Shown here: positions 61,930-64,000 of the stretch, piece by piece
Layout of the letters: every line of letters starts with the position of its first letter
How positions within the stretch are numbered: position 1 is the first letter of the stretch
Source of the DNA: an uncultured Cyclobacteriaceae bacterium
Lineage (GTDB): Bacteria; Bacteroidota; Bacteroidia; Cytophagales; Cyclobacteriaceae
DNA: 64,000 bases
NCBI GenBank assembly: GCA_947492745.1
Contig: CANLOE010000011.1
Span: 1-64,000 of the forward strand
Reading direction: 5' to 3'
Translations under genes and position numbers: made by a program
The notes under the pieces: generated by a model
What the model was told of the DNA's origin: nothing
Databases searched by the model: none
Seen by the model: only the letters and a program-made list of their open reading frames with translations

Positions 61930-62697
61930 ATGACAGAAACCCAGCAACGCGTAGCTCTAATTACGGGAGCAACATCCGGTATTGGTAAAGCTACGGCCTA
62001 TGCATTGGCCGAAGAGAACTTTGGGTTGATTCTATGTGGACGTAGGATAGAGCGGCTTGCTTCGATACAGGAAGTGTTGGGGTCGAAAACTCGGGTACAT
62101 ACACTGACCTTTGATATCAGGGACCGAAAGGCAGTCCATCAAGCGATATCCACTCTGCCGACAGCATGGCAGACCATCGACGTACTGGTCAACAATGCTG
62201 GCAATGCCCATGGTCTGGATTTTTTTGATGAAGGCGATGAGGAAGACTGGGATGCGATGATCGATATCAATGTGAAGGGGTTGTTGTACGTCTCTAAAGC
62301 CATTGTCCCTCAAATGGTGAAGCGCAAAAATGGTCACATCATCAATATAGGCTCTATAGCGGGCAAAGAAGTATATCCTAAAGGAAATGTATACTGCGCT
62401 TCCAAACATGCCGTAGATGCAATCAATAACGGCATGAGAATGGACCTAAGTAACTATGGCATCAAGGTGTCCGGCATTCACCCTGGCTTGGTCAATACGG
62501 AATTTTCTCAAGTGCGTTTTAAAGGGGATGCTATCAAGGCCGATAAGACTTATGAAGGTATGAAACCTTTGGATGCTGCTGATATAGCTGATATTATCAG
62601 ATTTGTATTGACAAGGCCCTACCATGTCAATCTGAGTGATATTATTGTACTTCCTACAGCGCAGGCTTCATCCACTATGGTGCACCGCAAACAGTAG
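61930..62697 (+). CDS. Short-chain dehydrogenase (YdfG-like)
   Basis: This 255-residue classical SDR has the cofactor site ITGATSGIGKATAYAL (about 11-26), NNAGNA, the catalytic Ser in INIGSIAGKE, and YCASKHA with catalytic Tyr and Lys. CGRRIERL after the second strand suggests NADP. YdfG-like enzymes reduce or oxidise 3-hydroxy acids such as serine; the actual substrate is unknown. It is 6 nt after porT and convergent with the esterase gene (9 bp between stops). Confidence 0.92.
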   Translation: MTETQQRVALITGATSGIGKATAYALAEENFGLILCGRRIERLASIQEVLGSKTRVHTLTFDIRDRKAVHQAISTLPTAWQTIDVLVNNAGNAHGLDFFDEGDEEDWDAMIDINVKGLLYVSKAIVPQMVKRKNGHIINIGSIAGKEVYPKGNVYCASKHAVDAINNGMRMDLSNYGIKVSGIHPGLVNTEFSQVRFKGDAIKADKTYEGMKPLDAADIADIIRFVLTRPYHVNLSDIIVLPTAQASSTMVHRKQ

Positions 62698-62706
62698 TAG
62701 TATTGC

Positions 62707-63357
62707 TCAGCTAAAGTGCTTGAGAAGTATGTCTCGATCTATGGTATGAACCCCCTCAAATCGGATAGTTTTTGGGGAAATACCCAGGTTTTCACTGAGC
62801 TGAGTATGTTCTTTCAGTCGATTTTCGGTAATAAAAGGGTCCTGTTTGCCATATACATGTACTATCTCCATGTCGGATAGTATTTCCCGAGTCTTGTTCA
62901 TATCGATATCAGCAGGAAAACTCCCTCCCCATAGCACCAGACGATGAACTAATGGTTTTTTGCCTATCAGCCAACGTACTGCTGTCACACAACCTTGCGA
63001 AAACCCAAGTAGGTTTATCTTTGGTCCCGGAATTGGTAGGGCTGTATCCTTGACTTCCTTTTGATAGATATCCTGTAAATAATTAGTATAATTTTCAATC
63101 TCTACCAAACGATTCTCTTTGGTCATCCAAGTAGCTCCTACTCGTCCGCTAAAACCCTGAAGGTAGAACTTGGACAGTGCCTCTGGGGCTATGATGCAGT
63201 TGGAACCATTGTCAAGAATATCGAAATGCTGTATGAAATAATGGGCCAATTGTCCATATCCATGCAAGACGAGCCAGATATTTTTTGTTCCGGGATGAAT
63301 ATCCCCGATTTTATAATATCTAGCTTCGATTTGCACCTGTGTAGCTATTGTTTTCAT
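62707..63357 (-). CDS. Alpha/beta hydrolase, phospholipase/carboxylesterase type
   Basis: This 216-residue cytoplasmic hydrolase has VLHGYGQLAHYF (oxyanion strand), the nucleophile in LLGFSQGCVTAVRW (Ser about 119), the acid Asp in GKQDPF and His in EGVHTID near the C-terminus; the triad is complete. The size fits the small esterase group of this superfamily. The substrate is unknown. It lies downstream of the secreted protein gene at 63436, but a terminator stands between, so it probably has its own promoter. Confidence 0.9.
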   Translation of the reverse strand: MKTIATQVQIEARYYKIGDIHPGTKNIWLVLHGYGQLAHYFIQHFDILDNGSNCIIAPEALSKFYLQGFSGRVGATWMTKENRLVEIENYTNYLQDIYQKEVKDTALPIPGPKINLLGFSQGCVTAVRWLIGKKPLVHRLVLWGGSFPADIDMNKTREILSDMEIVHVYGKQDPFITENRLKEHTQLSENLGISPKTIRFEGVHTIDRDILLKHFS

Positions 63358-63383
63358 TAGTAAGAACTCTTGCTGTGTGTAGG

Positions 63384-63416
63384 CATAAAAAAAGCATTCT
63401 TTAGATAGAATGCTTT
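63384..63416 (-). terminator. Rho-independent terminator, minus strand
   Basis: A 10-bp stem (63391-63400 with 63407-63416) has a 6-nt loop and, on the minus strand, is followed by a run of seven or more T. It lies about 20 nt after the stop of the gene at 63436. Confidence 0.85.
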
Positions 63417-63435
63417 CGTCGATGTGTTGAAGGTT

Positions 63436-63870
63436 TTATCTTTTGAAGCCTAAGGCACTGCCACCGCAGAACTTAGCGGAGTTATCGAAAGTGTACTGGA
63501 TATAATATATTCCTGTAGTATTGCAAGGGTAGGCAATAGCGCTGATGAACTGATCATCGATTTTGCTGGTAGCTACACGTTTACGGCTGGAGTCGAATAA
63601 GCTGACAACAATACCATCGGTATTATCACCGGTAGCACAGATATTGATCATATACTGAGTTCCTTTAGTAAATACATAGGAGTACTCCACTTTATTCTTG
63701 CCTCCCATTTGTCCATCGATTTTATAACTTTTCAAAAAGTTAAAACCCGAAGATAATTTTGGTATACAGGCATCGGTATGTGCCGAAGGGTTGCACTGAG
63801 CAGGAAGCTCATTACTTATCCCAAATGACATGAAAAATACAATACCTAATAAATAAACTAACTTTTTCAT
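63436..63870 (-). CDS. Secreted or periplasmic protein of unknown function
   Basis: This 144-residue protein has a signal peptide ending ELPAQC (about 25). The mature part is beta-rich and contains five Cys in total, plausibly disulfide-linked (Cys in AQCNPS, DACIPK, NICATG, AYPCNTT, KFCGGS). The sequence SYVFTKGTQYMINICATGDNTDGIVVSLFDS resembles a small jelly-roll or carbohydrate-binding-like fold, but I do not recognise a family. It lies 13 nt after the partial gene at the window end and before a strong terminator, so it is the last gene of that transcript. Confidence 0.8.
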   Translation of the reverse strand: MKKLVYLLGIVFFMSFGISNELPAQCNPSAHTDACIPKLSSGFNFLKSYKIDGQMGGKNKVEYSYVFTKGTQYMINICATGDNTDGIVVSLFDSSRKRVATSKIDDQFISAIAYPCNTTGIYYIQYTFDNSAKFCGGSALGFKR

Positions 63871-63883
63871 ATAATTCTAATAA

Positions 63884-64000
63884 TTAATTAATGATTTTTG
63901 ACCGAATCGAATTCGTTATATCTCTTATCTGGAGGATATTTTCATCCGTGATTTCGACTGTACTTGAACTGTTATCCTTAATGACCATGACACCATCCAC
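63884..64000 (-). CDS. C-terminal fragment of a gene cut by the window edge
   Basis: The minus-strand frame open from the window end gives 38 residues ending in TAA at 63884 (for example VDGVMVIKDNSSSTVEITDE, then NILQIRDITNSIRSK). The composition and the 13-nt spacing to the next gene's ATG suggest a true coding end. Too short to assign a family. Confidence 0.55.
   Translation of the reverse strand: MDGVMVIKDNSSSTVEITDENILQIRDITNSIRSKIIN

Noticed and set aside
1-64000. CRISPR array, tRNA or rRNA genes
   Set aside because: I looked for regularly spaced repeats and for tRNA T-loop motifs in the intergenic stretches and found none; the repeats present are dispersed and nested, not arrayed.

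Overview
The window comes from a Bacteroidota chromosome, most likely Cytophagales. The evidence is a dense set of type IX secretion system (T9SS) genes (PorU, PorV, SprA, PorT and two PorE-like proteins), a cargo-type C-terminal sorting domain, candidate promoters with TAnnTTTG-like -7 boxes, weak Shine-Dalgarno signals, and several genes whose only usable start is TTG. I saw no rRNA, tRNA, CRISPR array or prophage.

Layout. 0.4-1.3 kb: a SPOR-like/OmpA envelope protein. 2-8.2 kb (minus): an operon of a metallo-beta-lactamase-fold hydrolase, pssA, porU and porV. 8.3-15.2 kb: an FAD oxidoreductase, a large TolB-propeller/beta-barrel protein with a dead peptidase domain, yicC and a low-molecular-weight phosphatase. 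15.8-18.2 kb: a beta-barrel protein with seven thrombospondin type 3 repeats and an OmpA tail. 18.5-20.1 kb: an IS630-family element inside older repeats. 20.4-22.9 kb: a divergent threonine-to-glycine locus (kbl with a small ORF, and threonine dehydrogenase), followed by a T9SS cargo gene. 25-47 kb: a long plus-strand block (enoyl-CoA hydratase, flippase, sugar nucleotidyltransferase, TPR protein, DUF4292 lipoprotein, EnvC-like protein, tatA, gatA, MltD-like transglycosylase, DUF4837 lipoprotein, maeB, ruvA, sprA), then gcvH, a VanZ-like gene and tonB. 49-53 kb: aspartate kinase, fbp and two small conserved genes. 54-64 kb: two PorE-like genes, engB, ubiE, porT, a short-chain dehydrogenase, an esterase and two envelope-associated or unknown genes.

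The genes share an envelope theme. SprA is the outer-membrane translocon, PorV its shuttle, PorU the sortase, PorT an assembly barrel, and the PorE-like proteins anchor to peptidoglycan. The protein at 22.9 kb is a likely substrate. MltD, the EnvC-like protein and the OmpA-tail proteins act on or bind the cell wall.

The least expected content is non-coding. Four families of short intergenic repeats (called R1 to R4 here) occur about a dozen times and are nested in each other, up to three deep. Nearly all carry the same central mini-hairpin, ATAGC-NNN-GCTAT, although their flanks differ. One R2 copy has been split by the IS630 element.
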